A DNA stretch of 64,000 nucleotides from Nocardiopsis kunsanensis DSM 44524 (GCF_000340965.1 NZ_ANAY01000012.1:48445-112444), one strand, 5' to 3'. Counted from the first letter of the stretch, positions 38,382 through 47,225 are shown. Notes: a model not told the origin generated them from the sequence alone. Translations and numbers: made by a program.

Positions 38382-39923
38382 GTGGTTCTGTTGGAACGCC
38401 TGGCGACGATCCTCGGCGTCTACGGAACACGCCCGGCCGGCCCGCGCATCCCGGCGCACACGGTCGTGCACAGCGTAGCGGTGCACGACCCTGCCGGGGG
38501 CCGCCCCGAGTCCGGCGACATCCTGTTGGGGTTGGGCGAGCGTGACCCGGTACGGGCCGTGGAGCTCGCCGGGGCCGCGGACGCGTCGGCGGTCGTGGTG
38601 CGTACCGGCGAGGCGGAACCGGACGACGGTGCGCTCCGGGCCGCGCGGGAGCGGGGTGTGGTCCTGTTGTGGGTACCGCCCGAGGTCTCCTGGAGCCAGG
38701 TGGCGGGCATCGTCTTCGGGATGGTTCTCGAGGGCGGGGAGACCGAGTCCGGACGCGGCCCGAGTGACATGCCGACGCTGGCCGACACCCTCGCGACACA
38801 GCTGGGCGGCCCCGTGACGATCGAGGATCCGCGTTCCCGCGTCCTGGCCTACTCGGCACGCCAGGCTTCGACCGACCGGGCCCGTCTGGACACGATCCTC
38901 GGCCGCGGGGTGCCGGAGGAGCTGCACGAGTACCTGTCGCGGATCGGGGTGTTCGAGCGGTTGGCCTCCTCCGACGAACCGGTGTACGTGCCGCCCGTGG
39001 AGGAGTACGGGATGGGGGCGCGCACAGCGATGGCGGTGCGGGTGGGCCGGGAGTTCCTCGGTTCGGTGTGGTTGTCCTGCGCCGGTCCGCTCTCGCCCGA
39101 ACGCGCCCGGATCCTGTCCGAGGGCACCCGTACCGTCGCGCTGCACCTGCTGCGCAGCCGGGTCAGCGCCGATCTGGAACGGCAGGTGGAGTCGGAACTG
39201 GTCGGCCGGCTACTGGAGGGCGGCACCGACCCCACGGAGGCGGCGGTCCGGCTCGGCCTGGCCTCGTCCCCGTACCGGGTGGTGGCGTTGCAGGCGCACA
39301 CGCCCGAGGAGCGGCACGCCGCCGCGCTGTTGGCGTTCGAGCGGGCCACGACCGGTTTCGGCTGGTCGCGTCCCGGGCGCAGCACCGTCTTCGGGAGCAC
39401 GGTGTACACGGTCCTGCCGTGCGGACCCGACAGCTCGCGTGCCCGCGAGTGGTTGGCCGAGGCCACACGCGGGCTGCCCGCGCACGTGTCGGTGCACGCG
39501 GGTATCGGGGGTCCGGCCGATCCGGCTCGCCTGGCGGAGAGCCGGCGTGAGGCCGACGAGAGCCTGGCGCTGCAGTCGGCCCGGCCGGGCCGGGACGTGG
39601 TGGCCTACGACGAGTCGTGGGACGAGGTCCTCCTGCACCGGTTGCGTACGTCCTCGGCCTCGGGGCGCCGTCCCGCCGACGGACCGGTCGCGGACCTGCA
39701 ACGACACGACACCGAGCACGGGACCCGGTTCGTACCGACCCTGCGGGCCTGGCTCCGTGCGCAGGGCGACCCGGCCGAGGCGGCTCGGGTGCTGCAGGTC
39801 CATCCCAACACCGTGCGCAACCGCATGCGGCGGATGGCCGGCGTCACGGCCCTCGACCTGGAGGACCCGGACCGGCGGTTCGCTCTGGAGATCGCGCTCG
39901 AGGTGCACCTGCCCGGGGAGTGA
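38382..39923 (+). CDS. PucR-family transcriptional regulator
   Basis: A 513-residue regulator: N-terminal ligand-binding domain of PucR type (VLLERLATILGVYG, then VVVRTGEAEPDDGALRAARE), a GAF-like/GGDEF-like middle, and a C-terminal helix-turn-helix (DPAEAARVLQVHPNTVRNRM). PucR-type proteins answer to purines, amino acids or other nitrogen compounds. GTG at 38382 is chosen: AGGGGG lies seven bases upstream, and the likely -10 box at 38321-38326 would place the RNA start after the in-frame ATG at 38328. Confidence 0.88.
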   Translation: MVLLERLATILGVYGTRPAGPRIPAHTVVHSVAVHDPAGGRPESGDILLGLGERDPVRAVELAGAADASAVVVRTGEAEPDDGALRAARERGVVLLWVPPEVSWSQVAGIVFGMVLEGGETESGRGPSDMPTLADTLATQLGGPVTIEDPRSRVLAYSARQASTDRARLDTILGRGVPEELHEYLSRIGVFERLASSDEPVYVPPVEEYGMGARTAMAVRVGREFLGSVWLSCAGPLSPERARILSEGTRTVALHLLRSRVSADLERQVESELVGRLLEGGTDPTEAAVRLGLASSPYRVVALQAHTPEERHAAALLAFERATTGFGWSRPGRSTVFGSTVYTVLPCGPDSSRAREWLAEATRGLPAHVSVHAGIGGPADPARLAESRREADESLALQSARPGRDVVAYDESWDEVLLHRLRTSSASGRRPADGPVADLQRHDTEHGTRFVPTLRAWLRAQGDPAEAARVLQVHPNTVRNRMRRMAGVTALDLEDPDRRFALEIALEVHLPGE

Positions 39924-39941
39924 GCCGGCCGAGACGCCGGC
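39924..39941 (+). terminator. Hairpin after the pucR-like gene
   Basis: GCCGGC-CGAGAC-GCCGGC immediately after the stop codon, in the short gap to the convergent sdpI remnant. Confidence 0.4.
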
Positions 39942-39947
39942 CGGCCC

Positions 39948-40190
39948 TCATTCCACTGTGGTGGAAGGAATGGTGCGGTGTGCCCGTATCGCACCGGTGC
40001 AGAGCACCCCGACGTAGAGCACACAGCCGACCATGATCGCCGTGAACTGTGCGGCCCCGGTCCCGGTGAAGAACGGTACGAGCGCGCCGGCGAGCAGGAT
40101 ACCGGCGCTGATGGTGAGCCACGGGGCCGCGCTGCGGTGTACGTGGTACCAGGCCCGTTCGCTCTCCAGAGTTCGCTTGGTCCTGATCCC
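39948..40190 (-). pseudogene. SdpI-family membrane protein remnant (5' end lost)
   Basis: About 80 codons of an SdpI-like protein: IRTKRTLESERAWYHVHRSAAPWL, two membrane helices and a short tail ending STTVE. SdpI-family proteins are membrane immunity/signalling factors. The homology starts at a point (about 40190) that should be inside the gene: the N-terminal helix is absent. Upstream sequence is antisense glpD. An open frame continues to 40376 across the junction, giving a chimeric N-terminus unlikely to be functional. Confidence 0.72.
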
Positions 40191-41124
40191 GAACGCCGCG
40201 GGCGTGCAGCGGCTCGCGGGGCCGGCGGACTTCTCGGTGCGCCCGGCCAAGGGGGTGCACCTGCTGGTGGACGGGGACGCGTTCGATTCCGATTCCGGGC
40301 TCATCGCACGTGCGGAGGACTCGGTCATCATCCTGCGCCGGTGGTACGGCAACTGGCTGTTGGGCACCACCGACACGGCCTACGACGGGGACCGGGGCGC
40401 GCCGTCGGTGGAGGCGGGGCGACGTCGACCACCTGCTGCGCAACGTCAACCGGTACCTGTCCCGCCCCTTGACACGCGCCGACGTGCTGGGGGCCTACGC
40501 GGGACTGGGCCCGCTGTTGTCGGCCGCGGACGGGGCGGGGGCGACCTCGGCGCTCTCCCGCGACCACACGGTGGTCACCGGGCCCGCGGGGATGGTGACG
40601 GTCGTGGGCGGCAAGTACACGACGTACCGGGTGATGGCGCTCGACGCCGTGGACGCGGCCGTCCGGTCGGCGGGACTCGACCCGGGCCCGAGCCGGACCG
40701 CGGACCTGCCCCTGGTGGGTGCGGACGGCCACGTGGAAGCGGCTCCCGGGCTCCACCGCCCGGCCGCCGACGCGGGAACCCCGCGAGCCACGGCCGAGCG
40801 CATGTTGCACCGGTACGGAGGGGAGCTGCCGGAGCTGTTGCGCGGGGGCGGGAGGAGATCGCCGGCCGCCTCGACTCGGGGTTGCGCAGGGCGGTCACGC
40901 ACGAAGGGGCGATGACGCTGTCCGACGTGCTGGTACGCCGTACGCGTGTGTCCTTGACCGCCGAGAACGGCGGGACGGAGGCGGCCCCGGAGGTTGCCGG
41001 GTCCCTGGCCCCGCTCCTGGGGTGGTCCGGGGACCGGGCCGACCGCGAGGTGGGAGGCTACCGGGCCGAGGTCGAACGCGACCGTGCCGCCCTGTCGAGT
41101 GACTGGGAGGGACCGAAACACTAA
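40186..41124 (+). pseudogene. glpD: glpD (glycerol-3-phosphate dehydrogenase) remnant, truncated and frameshifted
   Basis: The C-terminal ~310 codons of a FAD-dependent glycerol-3-phosphate dehydrogenase. Homology begins at NAAGVQRLAGPADFSVRPAK, lacking the FAD-binding N-terminus. It leaves frame near 40416 (after APSVEA; it resumes as DVDHLLRNVNRYL) and returns near 40850 (ELLRGG to REEIAGRLDSGLRRA), and ends DWEGPKH. Conserved pieces include YAGLGPLLS, VVTGPAGMVTVVGGKYTTYRVM and VTHEGAMTLSDVLVRRTRVSL. Two compensating shifts plus truncation make it non-functional. An intact paralogue is at 52717-54252. Confidence 0.88.
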
Positions 41125-41155
41125 ACTCATTACTCGCCGCTACTAAGGAGTGACG

Positions 41156-41272
41156 ATGAGTAACTTTTTTCGGAGTGTTCAACGGGGTGCGGCGCAGGCG
41201 GACACAACTGCCTGCGCCCACTCCGTGGTGGCCGCGTCTGGAACGGCCCGGGTCCGTGGTGGTCAGCGGTGA
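41156..41272 (+). CDS. Small ORF (38 aa), possible leader peptide
   Basis: A 38-codon frame starting MSNFFRSVQRGAAQADTTAC with a textbook AAGGAG (41145-41150) five bases before the ATG. A possible -10 box TAAACT lies at 41122-41127. It ends 137 bp before the phosphoesterase start. The sequence is basic with one Cys (ACAHS). It may be a regulatory leader peptide or the relic of a gene cut by the nearby deletion. Not recognised as a known family. Confidence 0.4.
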   Translation: MSNFFRSVQRGAAQADTTACAHSVVAASGTARVRGGQR

Positions 41273-41409
41273 GCCGCGTCAGACGTCACCGACCGGTGGT
41301 CGGGAGTTGGCCCGCACATGGGCGCGTGTTCAGTCCTGTCGAAGAGGGTTGCTGCCCGCCGGTCCCCCCTGGCCGGTGCACCCCCTCTCATGCAACGGAG
41401 AGCGACCCC

Positions 41410-43287
41410 ATGGCAACAACAGACACACCGACGCCGCGTGCCGTCCGGGCAGGCGGCTCACCCCGGAGCACCCTGGCCGTGGCTGCGGCCGTGGCCGTCG
41501 CCGGTCCCCTGGCCCTGGTTCCCGCGACCGTCGCGGCATCGCCGTCGGAAGGCGGGGCCTACCGCGGTGAGATCGAGGTCGTAGCGGGCGAGGAGGGGGC
41601 CGCCGGTGATTCGGTCACCGGGACGGTCTTCGTCGACGCCGACCGCAACAGCACCAACGACCGCGGTGAGGAGGGCCTGGCCGACGTCATGGTCACCAAC
41701 GGCCGTGACGTGGTCCGGACCGACAGCGAGGGCCGGTACGAGCTCCCCGCGTTCGACAACATGACGGTGTCGATCACCCAGCCGGCGGGCTATCAGGTCC
41801 CGATGGACGAGCACAACATTCCGCAGTTCCACTACAACCACCTGCCCGAGGGCTCCCCGGACCTGAAGCACGGCGGTATCGCACCGACCGGGCCGCTGCC
41901 GGAACAGATCAACTTCCCGGTGACCGAGAGCAGCCGGACCGCCGACGCCGCACAGAGCTGTGTGATCGCGGGCGACCTGCAGGTCACCGACGAGGAAGAG
42001 GTCGGGTACGCACGGGCCGGGGCCATCAACGACCTGTCCGAGCGCCACGACTACGCCGGCTGCGGTTCCCTGTTCCTCGGCGACATCGCCAACAACGACC
42101 TGTCGCTGTACCCGGACGTCAAGGACCTGGTCGCCGAGACCAACGGCCCGGCCCGGTTCCTGCCCGGCAACCACGACATCGACTTCGACTCCCCGAGCCC
42201 CGAGCACGCCTTCGACACCTTCCGCGAGCACCTGGCCCCGGAGTACTACTCCTACGACGTCGGCGACATGCACTTCGTCGCGCTGAACAACGTCGACTAC
42301 CCGTGCACCCCGGGCCACGACAGCCCCGAGGGCGTCGCGGAACACTGCTCCGACCCCGAGGGCGACCCGCAGTACAACGGCCGCATCAGCGACGAGCAGA
42401 TGGAGTGGCTCGAGCAGGACCTGGCCAACGTCCCCGGCGACAAGCTGGTCGTCGTCGCCGGACACATCGGGCTGGTCAACTACGCCGACGAGGGCGAGTT
42501 CCAGCACCAGGTCGACCAGACCACCCGGGTGCACGAGCTCCTGGAGGGACGCGAGGCCGTCGCCGTGTCCGGACACAGCCACAGCGTCGAGAACATGGAG
42601 CCGGGTGACAGCACCGAGGGCTGGCGCGAGGTCCTCGGTGTCGGGGGCCTGCCGTTCCAGCACATCACCGCGGGCGCGATCTCGGGTGACTGGTACTCCG
42701 GCGAGGTCGGCGAGAACGGTTACCCGACCGCGATCGGCCGCGACGGCGGGCGCCCCGGCGTAGTGACACTGGACGTGCAGGGCAACCGGTTCCAGGAGCG
42801 CTTCACCGTCACCGGCGAGTCCGACGACGTACAGACGCAGCTGAGCATCAACAGCCCGACCTACCGCGAGTGGTACGAGCAGTGGAGCGAACGGACCGGA
42901 CAGGCCCCCGAGCCGGCCGACCCCTCGGTGGTCGACCGTGAGGACCTGGCCGGGAAGACCTGGCTGACGACCAACTTCTTCTTCGGTTCCACCGGCGCCG
43001 GGGTCGAGGTCGCCATCGACGGCGCACCGGCCGAGCCGGCCGAACGGACCCAGCAGATGCAGGGCGAGGCCCAGAACGTCGGTGCGGAGTACTCCGACCC
43101 GTACGCGGCCTCGCAGCAGTTGGTCCACGGCGGCAGCCTCGCCGACCGGACGATGCACCTGTGGCGCTTCGAGCTGCCCGAGGACCTCGACAGCGGCTCG
43201 CACACCGCCGAGGTGACCGCGACCGACGCGCACGGCCGCGAGTTCACCGACACCCTCGAGTTCGAGGTCGTGGAGGCACGCAAGTAA
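41410..43287 (+). CDS. Secreted calcineurin-like phosphoesterase
   Basis: A 625-residue exported metallophosphoesterase. Residues 1-42 form a signal peptide (a charged start, then STLAVAAAVAVAGPLALVPA). An N-terminal beta domain follows (TGTVFVDADRNSTNDRGEEG, MetallophosN type). The two-metal core has AGDLQ, FLGDIANND, LPGNHDID, VVAGHIG and VSGHSHSVEN. A C-terminal beta domain (about 490-625) is of MetallophosC type. The first motif reads GDLQ rather than the usual GDxH. GGAGAG precedes the ATG. Substrate, perhaps nucleotides or teichoic-acid-type phosphodiesters, is unknown. No anchor is seen. Confidence 0.92.
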   Translation: MATTDTPTPRAVRAGGSPRSTLAVAAAVAVAGPLALVPATVAASPSEGGAYRGEIEVVAGEEGAAGDSVTGTVFVDADRNSTNDRGEEGLADVMVTNGRDVVRTDSEGRYELPAFDNMTVSITQPAGYQVPMDEHNIPQFHYNHLPEGSPDLKHGGIAPTGPLPEQINFPVTESSRTADAAQSCVIAGDLQVTDEEEVGYARAGAINDLSERHDYAGCGSLFLGDIANNDLSLYPDVKDLVAETNGPARFLPGNHDIDFDSPSPEHAFDTFREHLAPEYYSYDVGDMHFVALNNVDYPCTPGHDSPEGVAEHCSDPEGDPQYNGRISDEQMEWLEQDLANVPGDKLVVVAGHIGLVNYADEGEFQHQVDQTTRVHELLEGREAVAVSGHSHSVENMEPGDSTEGWREVLGVGGLPFQHITAGAISGDWYSGEVGENGYPTAIGRDGGRPGVVTLDVQGNRFQERFTVTGESDDVQTQLSINSPTYREWYEQWSERTGQAPEPADPSVVDREDLAGKTWLTTNFFFGSTGAGVEVAIDGAPAEPAERTQQMQGEAQNVGAEYSDPYAASQQLVHGGSLADRTMHLWRFELPEDLDSGSHTAEVTATDAHGREFTDTLEFEVVEARK

Positions 43288-43301
43288 CACCGCCTGTGCC
43301 A

Positions 43302-43332
43302 GGGGCCGCCGCCCGCGCCGGGTGGCGGCCCC
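43302..43332 (+). terminator. Terminator of the phosphoesterase gene
   Basis: Perfect 9-bp stem GGGGCCGCC / GGCGGCCCC with a 13-nt loop, 15 bp after the stop. Confidence 0.65.
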
Positions 43333-43372
43333 ACGTGCTCCGCCTGTCGGTCGGCGGAAGGCACACACTGAG

Positions 43373-43395
43373 CACTAGAGTTACAACTCTCAGTG
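43373..43395. promoter_or_regulatory. 23-bp palindromic operator candidate
   Basis: CACT-AGAGTT-AC-AACTCT-C-AGTG: a perfect 14-bp palindrome (43377-43390) extended by 4-bp arms with a one-base bulge, about 20 bp before the PCuAC-like gene. A dimeric repressor site is likely. Confidence 0.6.
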
Positions 43396-43410
43396 ATCAT
43401 GGGGGTAATC

Positions 43411-43770
43411 ATGAGTGTCGAGGCCCGGAACGCCCGGTGGGGTTGGGAGAAGGTGGGCGCGACCGCCTACGTGTACATGGAGCTGCGCAACACCGGGGGG
43501 CGGACGCTCTCGCTGGTCTCGGCGTCCAGCCCCGACTTCACGTTCGCGAACCTGGTCACCACCACCGACGAGGAGGGTGAACGGGTCAAGGCGGGGCTGG
43601 ACGGCATCACCGTCCGTGAGGAGACCGTGCTCCGTCCCGGGGACCGCCGAGTACAGCTCGACGCACCGACCCGCCCCTTGGCGGCGGACGAGGCGGTGGA
43701 GCTCGTGCTGTCGATGTCGGACGGCACCCGGCTCGCGATCACCGCCGAGGGGGAGACCGCACCCTCCTGA
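43411..43770 (+). CDS. PCuAC-like (DUF461) protein without copper ligands
   Basis: A 119-residue beta-sandwich protein resembling periplasmic copper chaperone PCu(A)C: AYVYMELRNTGGRTLSLVSASSPDF, then LRPGDRRVQLDAPTRPLAADEAVELVLSMSDGT. The H(M)X10MX21HXM copper motif is absent and there is no signal peptide, so copper delivery is doubtful. ATG at 43411 has GGGGGT five bases upstream; ATG at 43393 is less likely because it falls in the palindrome. It stands alone; the strong palindrome suggests inducible expression. Confidence 0.72.
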   Translation: MSVEARNARWGWEKVGATAYVYMELRNTGGRTLSLVSASSPDFTFANLVTTTDEEGERVKAGLDGITVREETVLRPGDRRVQLDAPTRPLAADEAVELVLSMSDGTRLAITAEGETAPS

Positions 43771-43831
43771 GGCCGCCGGGAGGAGCGGTCCTCCCGGCGG
43801 CCCCTGGCACGGCCCTGCCCGGGGTACGTGT

Positions 43832-45370
43832 TCAGTTCACCCGGTCGTCCGGGGCCGAGCGCTCTTCGCCGGTGGCCGCGTCCGGGTCCGGGGACCCGTT
43901 CCGCACCCGGGTACCGACGTCCAGCTCGGCCCTCTCCTCCGCCAGCAACCGCAGTGCCTCCTCGTGGGAGACGCTCCGGCGCGGGGTGGCCAGACTGACC
44001 ACGACCCCCGCGACCAGGGCCGTGAGCATCGACGGGATCACCGGGTTGCCCCAGAAGTCGGTCCATGCTGACACGTTGTGCACGGCCAGAGCCATGGCCG
44101 AACCCCCGATCAGGGCAGCCAGACCGCCCTGCCACGTGGCCCGGGGCCAGAACTTGCCCAGCAGCGAGGCCACGAGCAGCCCGGTGAGGATCGTCGAGAT
44201 CATGAGCTCGATGTAGGCGATGATGGTGGTGGCCATGAGGGAGAAGACCAGGGCCAGCCCGAGGACGGCCACCAGGGCGATCCGGGAGTAGGAGACCATC
44301 TTCTCGGCCTTGGGCAGCCGACCGGTGACCAGGTGGGCGACGTCGCGCAGCAGGATCGTCACGCCGGCGATCGCGTCGGAGTCGCCCGAGGACATGGTGG
44401 CCGACAGCCCGGCGATCAGGAGGAAGGCCCCGAGCCAGAGCGGGAACAGCGTGGTCGCCAGGTAGGGGAAGGCCATGTCGGGGTTGTCCAACCCGGGTTC
44501 CAGGCCGCGGGCGGCCATCCCCGCGACGGCGGGCAGCATCGCGAACGCCGCGAACAGGCCGGCCACCCAGGCGAAGCTCTTGCGCACGGTGCGGACATCG
44601 GACGCGGAGTAGATGCGCTGCCGGTACGAGGGGGTGGCCAACACACCCACGGCCACGACCAACGCCAGGGAGATCCCCGGCAGCAGGCCGATCGCGTCCA
44701 CACCGAGCATCGAGGTCGCCTCCTCGGGCACGTTCTCACCGATGCCCTCGAAGCCGCCCACACGGACGAGGGCGAGCACGGCCAGAACGGTGAAGCCGAT
44801 GAACAGGATCGTGCCCTGGATGGCGTCGGTGATGACGACGGCGAGGTATCCGCCCACCACGGTGTAGAGCCCGAAGCTCACGGCGATCACGATCTTGGCC
44901 GTGGTCGGGTCCAGCCCGGTGAGGTAGGAGAGGTAGAGCGCCCCGCCCATGATGTGGGCCCCCAGCCAGCCCACGGAGGCCAGGAGCATCACGATCGACA
45001 CGACGCCCTTCACCGCCCGGCTGGCGCCGTAGTAGTAGCTCATCTCCTCGGAGAAGGTCATGAACCCGTGCTTGCGCACACCGGAGAAGAGCCAGAGCAG
45101 GAGCAGCACGCCGACGGCGCCGCCGACGCCGTACAGCGCTCCGGCCCAACCGTTCTCGTAGGCGAACCCGACGGCCCCGAGGCTGGAGCCGGTGCCCACC
45201 AACGTGGCGAGTGTGGTCCCCAGGAGCAGGGGTGTGGTGAGGCTGCGCCCGGCCAGGAGGAAGTCCTCACCGCTGCGGTTGCGGCGGGCCACCCACACTC
45301 CGATCCCGAGCATGAGCACCACCGTGCCGGCCAGGACCAGCAGGTAGATCAGGCTTGTTGTGTCATTCAT
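43832..45370 (-). CDS. Sodium:solute symporter (SSS family)
   Basis: A 512-residue symporter with about 13 membrane helices. SSS signatures: RNRSGEDFLLAGRSLTTPLLL, LVGTGSSLGAVGFAYENG, GGYLAVVITDAIQGTILFIG and LSATMSSGDSDAIAGVT. Substrates of the family include sugars, amino acids, organic acids and sialic acid. It is last in the minus-strand arm of the catabolic locus, after ridA and a strong hairpin, so it is the probable importer of the locus substrate. ATG at 45370 has GGAGATC upstream. Confidence 0.92.
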   Translation of the reverse strand: MNDTTSLIYLLVLAGTVVLMLGIGVWVARRNRSGEDFLLAGRSLTTPLLLGTTLATLVGTGSSLGAVGFAYENGWAGALYGVGGAVGVLLLLWLFSGVRKHGFMTFSEEMSYYYGASRAVKGVVSIVMLLASVGWLGAHIMGGALYLSYLTGLDPTTAKIVIAVSFGLYTVVGGYLAVVITDAIQGTILFIGFTVLAVLALVRVGGFEGIGENVPEEATSMLGVDAIGLLPGISLALVVAVGVLATPSYRQRIYSASDVRTVRKSFAWVAGLFAAFAMLPAVAGMAARGLEPGLDNPDMAFPYLATTLFPLWLGAFLLIAGLSATMSSGDSDAIAGVTILLRDVAHLVTGRLPKAEKMVSYSRIALVAVLGLALVFSLMATTIIAYIELMISTILTGLLVASLLGKFWPRATWQGGLAALIGGSAMALAVHNVSAWTDFWGNPVIPSMLTALVAGVVVSLATPRRSVSHEEALRLLAEERAELDVGTRVRNGSPDPDAATGEERSAPDDRVN

Positions 45371-45428
45371 GTTGGATCTCCTTCGCCCGGCTCTGCCCGG
45401 TGAGGGGCGCACCCGGGGACGGGGGGAA

Positions 45429-45453
45429 GGGCCCCGGGTGCGGTCCGGGGCCC
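45429..45453 (-). promoter_or_regulatory. Intercistronic hairpin between ridA and the symporter gene
   Basis: GGGCCCCGG and CCGGGGCCC form a perfect 9-bp stem with a 7-nt loop, in the 88-bp gap. No U-tract. It could lower symporter expression relative to the enzymes or stabilise the upstream mRNA end. Confidence 0.5.
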
Positions 45454-45458
45454 GTGGC

Positions 45459-45839
45459 TCATTCGGCCGGGTTGTAGAGAACCGCGTCCACCTCGATGGC
45501 GAAACCCGGCAGGTCGGCCTGCAGCGTGGTGCGGACCGGCGGTTCGGTCGCGAAGTACTCGGCGAAGAGCGTGTTCATCTCGGCGAAGTCGTCGAGGTCG
45601 CGGAGGTAGACCCCGACCCGCACGGCGTCGTCGAGGCTCGATCCGGCCGCCTCCGCGGTCTTGGCGAGGTTGGTGAAGGTGGCGTGTGCCTGCTCCGCGA
45701 AGGAGCCCTCGACCAGGGACCGGTCGGTGCGGTGGGGCGTGGCTCCGGCGAGGTAGACGAAGTCGCCGGCGACCACGGCCTGGGAGTAGGGGCCGCCGGG
45801 CGGGGCGGCCTCGGGTGCGTGGATGGTCTTCTTGGCCAT
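45459..45839 (-). CDS. RidA-family enamine/imine deaminase
   Basis: A 126-residue trimeric YjgF/YER057c/UK114 protein. RidA hydrolyses reactive enamine/imine intermediates released by PLP dehydratases. PGGPYSQAVVAGDFVYLAGATP opens it and VRVGVYLRDLDDFAEMN plus the catalytic-type Arg in PPVRTTLQADLPGFAIEVDAV complete the signature. GAGGAGG precedes the ATG. Its place just after a PLP dehydratase-type gene supports a direct role in that reaction. Confidence 0.9.
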   Translation of the reverse strand: MAKKTIHAPEAAPPGGPYSQAVVAGDFVYLAGATPHRTDRSLVEGSFAEQAHATFTNLAKTAEAAGSSLDDAVRVGVYLRDLDDFAEMNTLFAEYFATEPPVRTTLQADLPGFAIEVDAVLYNPAE

Positions 45840-45903
45840 GGGAATCCTCCTCTTTCTGGTGTTTCTTCCGGGGCGTTCGGTCCTTGCAGGGCCTCGGAGC
45901 GGG

Positions 45904-47223
45904 TCAGAACACGGTGCGGACCGCGTCGACGACACGGTCGTCGCCGTCCAGGACCGGGATCAGGGACCACTTGTCGAAGACCGTGCAGGGGTGGGACAAC
46001 CCGAACTCGACCACGTCCCCCACCTGGAACCGGGGTGCCTCGGCGTCCAGGTCGAGGAACCCGTGGTGGTCGTTGAGCTCCACGACCCGGGCCCCCGCCC
46101 CGACGGGGACACGGCGGCCCTCGCGCAGGACCGCGCGGGGGACCGGCAGGTCGATGTCGAAGGACAGGTCGCGTTTGCCCGCGCCGAAGAGCACCCGCCC
46201 GGGTTCGGGGCAGGAGAGCACACGCGCGAAGCACGAGAGCGCGGGGCGCAGGGGGTCGGGGTCGGCCCCCGACCGCAGGGGCGAGGCGCGTTCCATGAAC
46301 AGGTCGTCATGGGTGATGTAGCACCCCGAGCGCACGACCGGCCGCACCGGCACGGACAGGCCCTCCAGACCGGAGAAGGCCTCGGCGGCCAGGTCCGGGT
46401 AGCTGCTGCCGCCGGCGGTCACGACGATCTCGTCCGCGTCCGCGAAGAGGCCCCGGGCGTCGGCGCGGCGGACGAACTCGGGAAGGCGGCCCAGCCAGGT
46501 GCGGGTGCGCTCGGGCGAGTCGTCGTCCCTGCGCTGCGGGAAGACGCCTTCGAACCCCTCGACCCCGGCCAGGCGCAGGGCCGTGCTCCGCGCGACCCGT
46601 CCGGCGAGGTCCAGGGCCTCCTCGACGGTGCGCACGCCGGTGCGGCGTCCGGGTACGCCCAGTTCCACGAGGACCGGGAGTTGTCTCCGTGCCGAGCGCA
46701 GGGCCCGTTCCATCAGTTCCAGGCCGGCGGGCGAGTCGACCAGGCACATCGGTTCGAAGTCCGGGTCGGCCAAGGACTCGGCGAGCCAGGCCAGTTGCGC
46801 CGGTTCCGTGATCTCGTTGGCGATGACGACCCTGGAGACGCCGACCCCGCGCATCACACGTGCTTGGGCGACGGTGGCAGCGGTGAGCGCCCACGCGCCG
46901 CGTTCGGCCTGGGCGGCCCAGAGCTGCGGGGCCATGGTCGTCTTGGCGTGCGGCGCCAGTTCGAGGCCGCGTTCGGCACACCAGCGGGCGAACCGGTCGA
47001 GGTTGTGGTGGAGGGCCTGCCTGTGGAGGGTGACCGCGGGCAGCCACAGGTCCTCCAGCCGTAGCCCGGCGGCCCGGACCTCGGCTGGGCTGGTCGGGCT
47101 CTGCGGCAGGGAGCGCGCCTCGACGCTCCGGTTCTCCAGTTGGTCGAGCCGGTCCGGGTCCGGGCCGGCTGCTCCGTAGCCGGCCGGGGAATCCGTTCGG
47201 GTTCCGTTCTGTGCTCGGTTCAT
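45904..47223 (-). CDS. DSD1-type PLP enzyme (D-amino-acid dehydratase/deaminase)
   Basis: A 439-residue fold-III (alanine-racemase-like) PLP protein of the D-serine dehydratase/D-threonine aldolase family. The PLP lysine is in LAPHAKTTMAPQLW, and the C-terminal metal site is the His-Cys pair in LSHPCTVFDKW. These enzymes remove ammonia from, or cleave, beta-hydroxy D-amino acids; D-glucosaminate dehydratase belongs to this broad group. A ~50-residue N-terminal extension is variable. The ATG at 47223 lies two bases after the amidohydrolase stop, implying coupling. With RidA downstream and KDG-type kinase and aldolase across the promoter, a 2-amino-2-deoxy-aldonate substrate is plausible but unproven. 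Confidence 0.85.
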   Translation of the reverse strand: MNRAQNGTRTDSPAGYGAAGPDPDRLDQLENRSVEARSLPQSPTSPAEVRAAGLRLEDLWLPAVTLHRQALHHNLDRFARWCAERGLELAPHAKTTMAPQLWAAQAERGAWALTAATVAQARVMRGVGVSRVVIANEITEPAQLAWLAESLADPDFEPMCLVDSPAGLELMERALRSARRQLPVLVELGVPGRRTGVRTVEEALDLAGRVARSTALRLAGVEGFEGVFPQRRDDDSPERTRTWLGRLPEFVRRADARGLFADADEIVVTAGGSSYPDLAAEAFSGLEGLSVPVRPVVRSGCYITHDDLFMERASPLRSGADPDPLRPALSCFARVLSCPEPGRVLFGAGKRDLSFDIDLPVPRAVLREGRRVPVGAGARVVELNDHHGFLDLDAEAPRFQVGDVVEFGLSHPCTVFDKWSLIPVLDGDDRVVDAVRTVF

Positions 47224-47225
47224 GG

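Noticed and set aside
40310..41124. Two separate proteins in the glpD-like region.
   Set aside because: The pieces align in order to a single GlpD C-terminal part in two frames, so they are one decayed gene.
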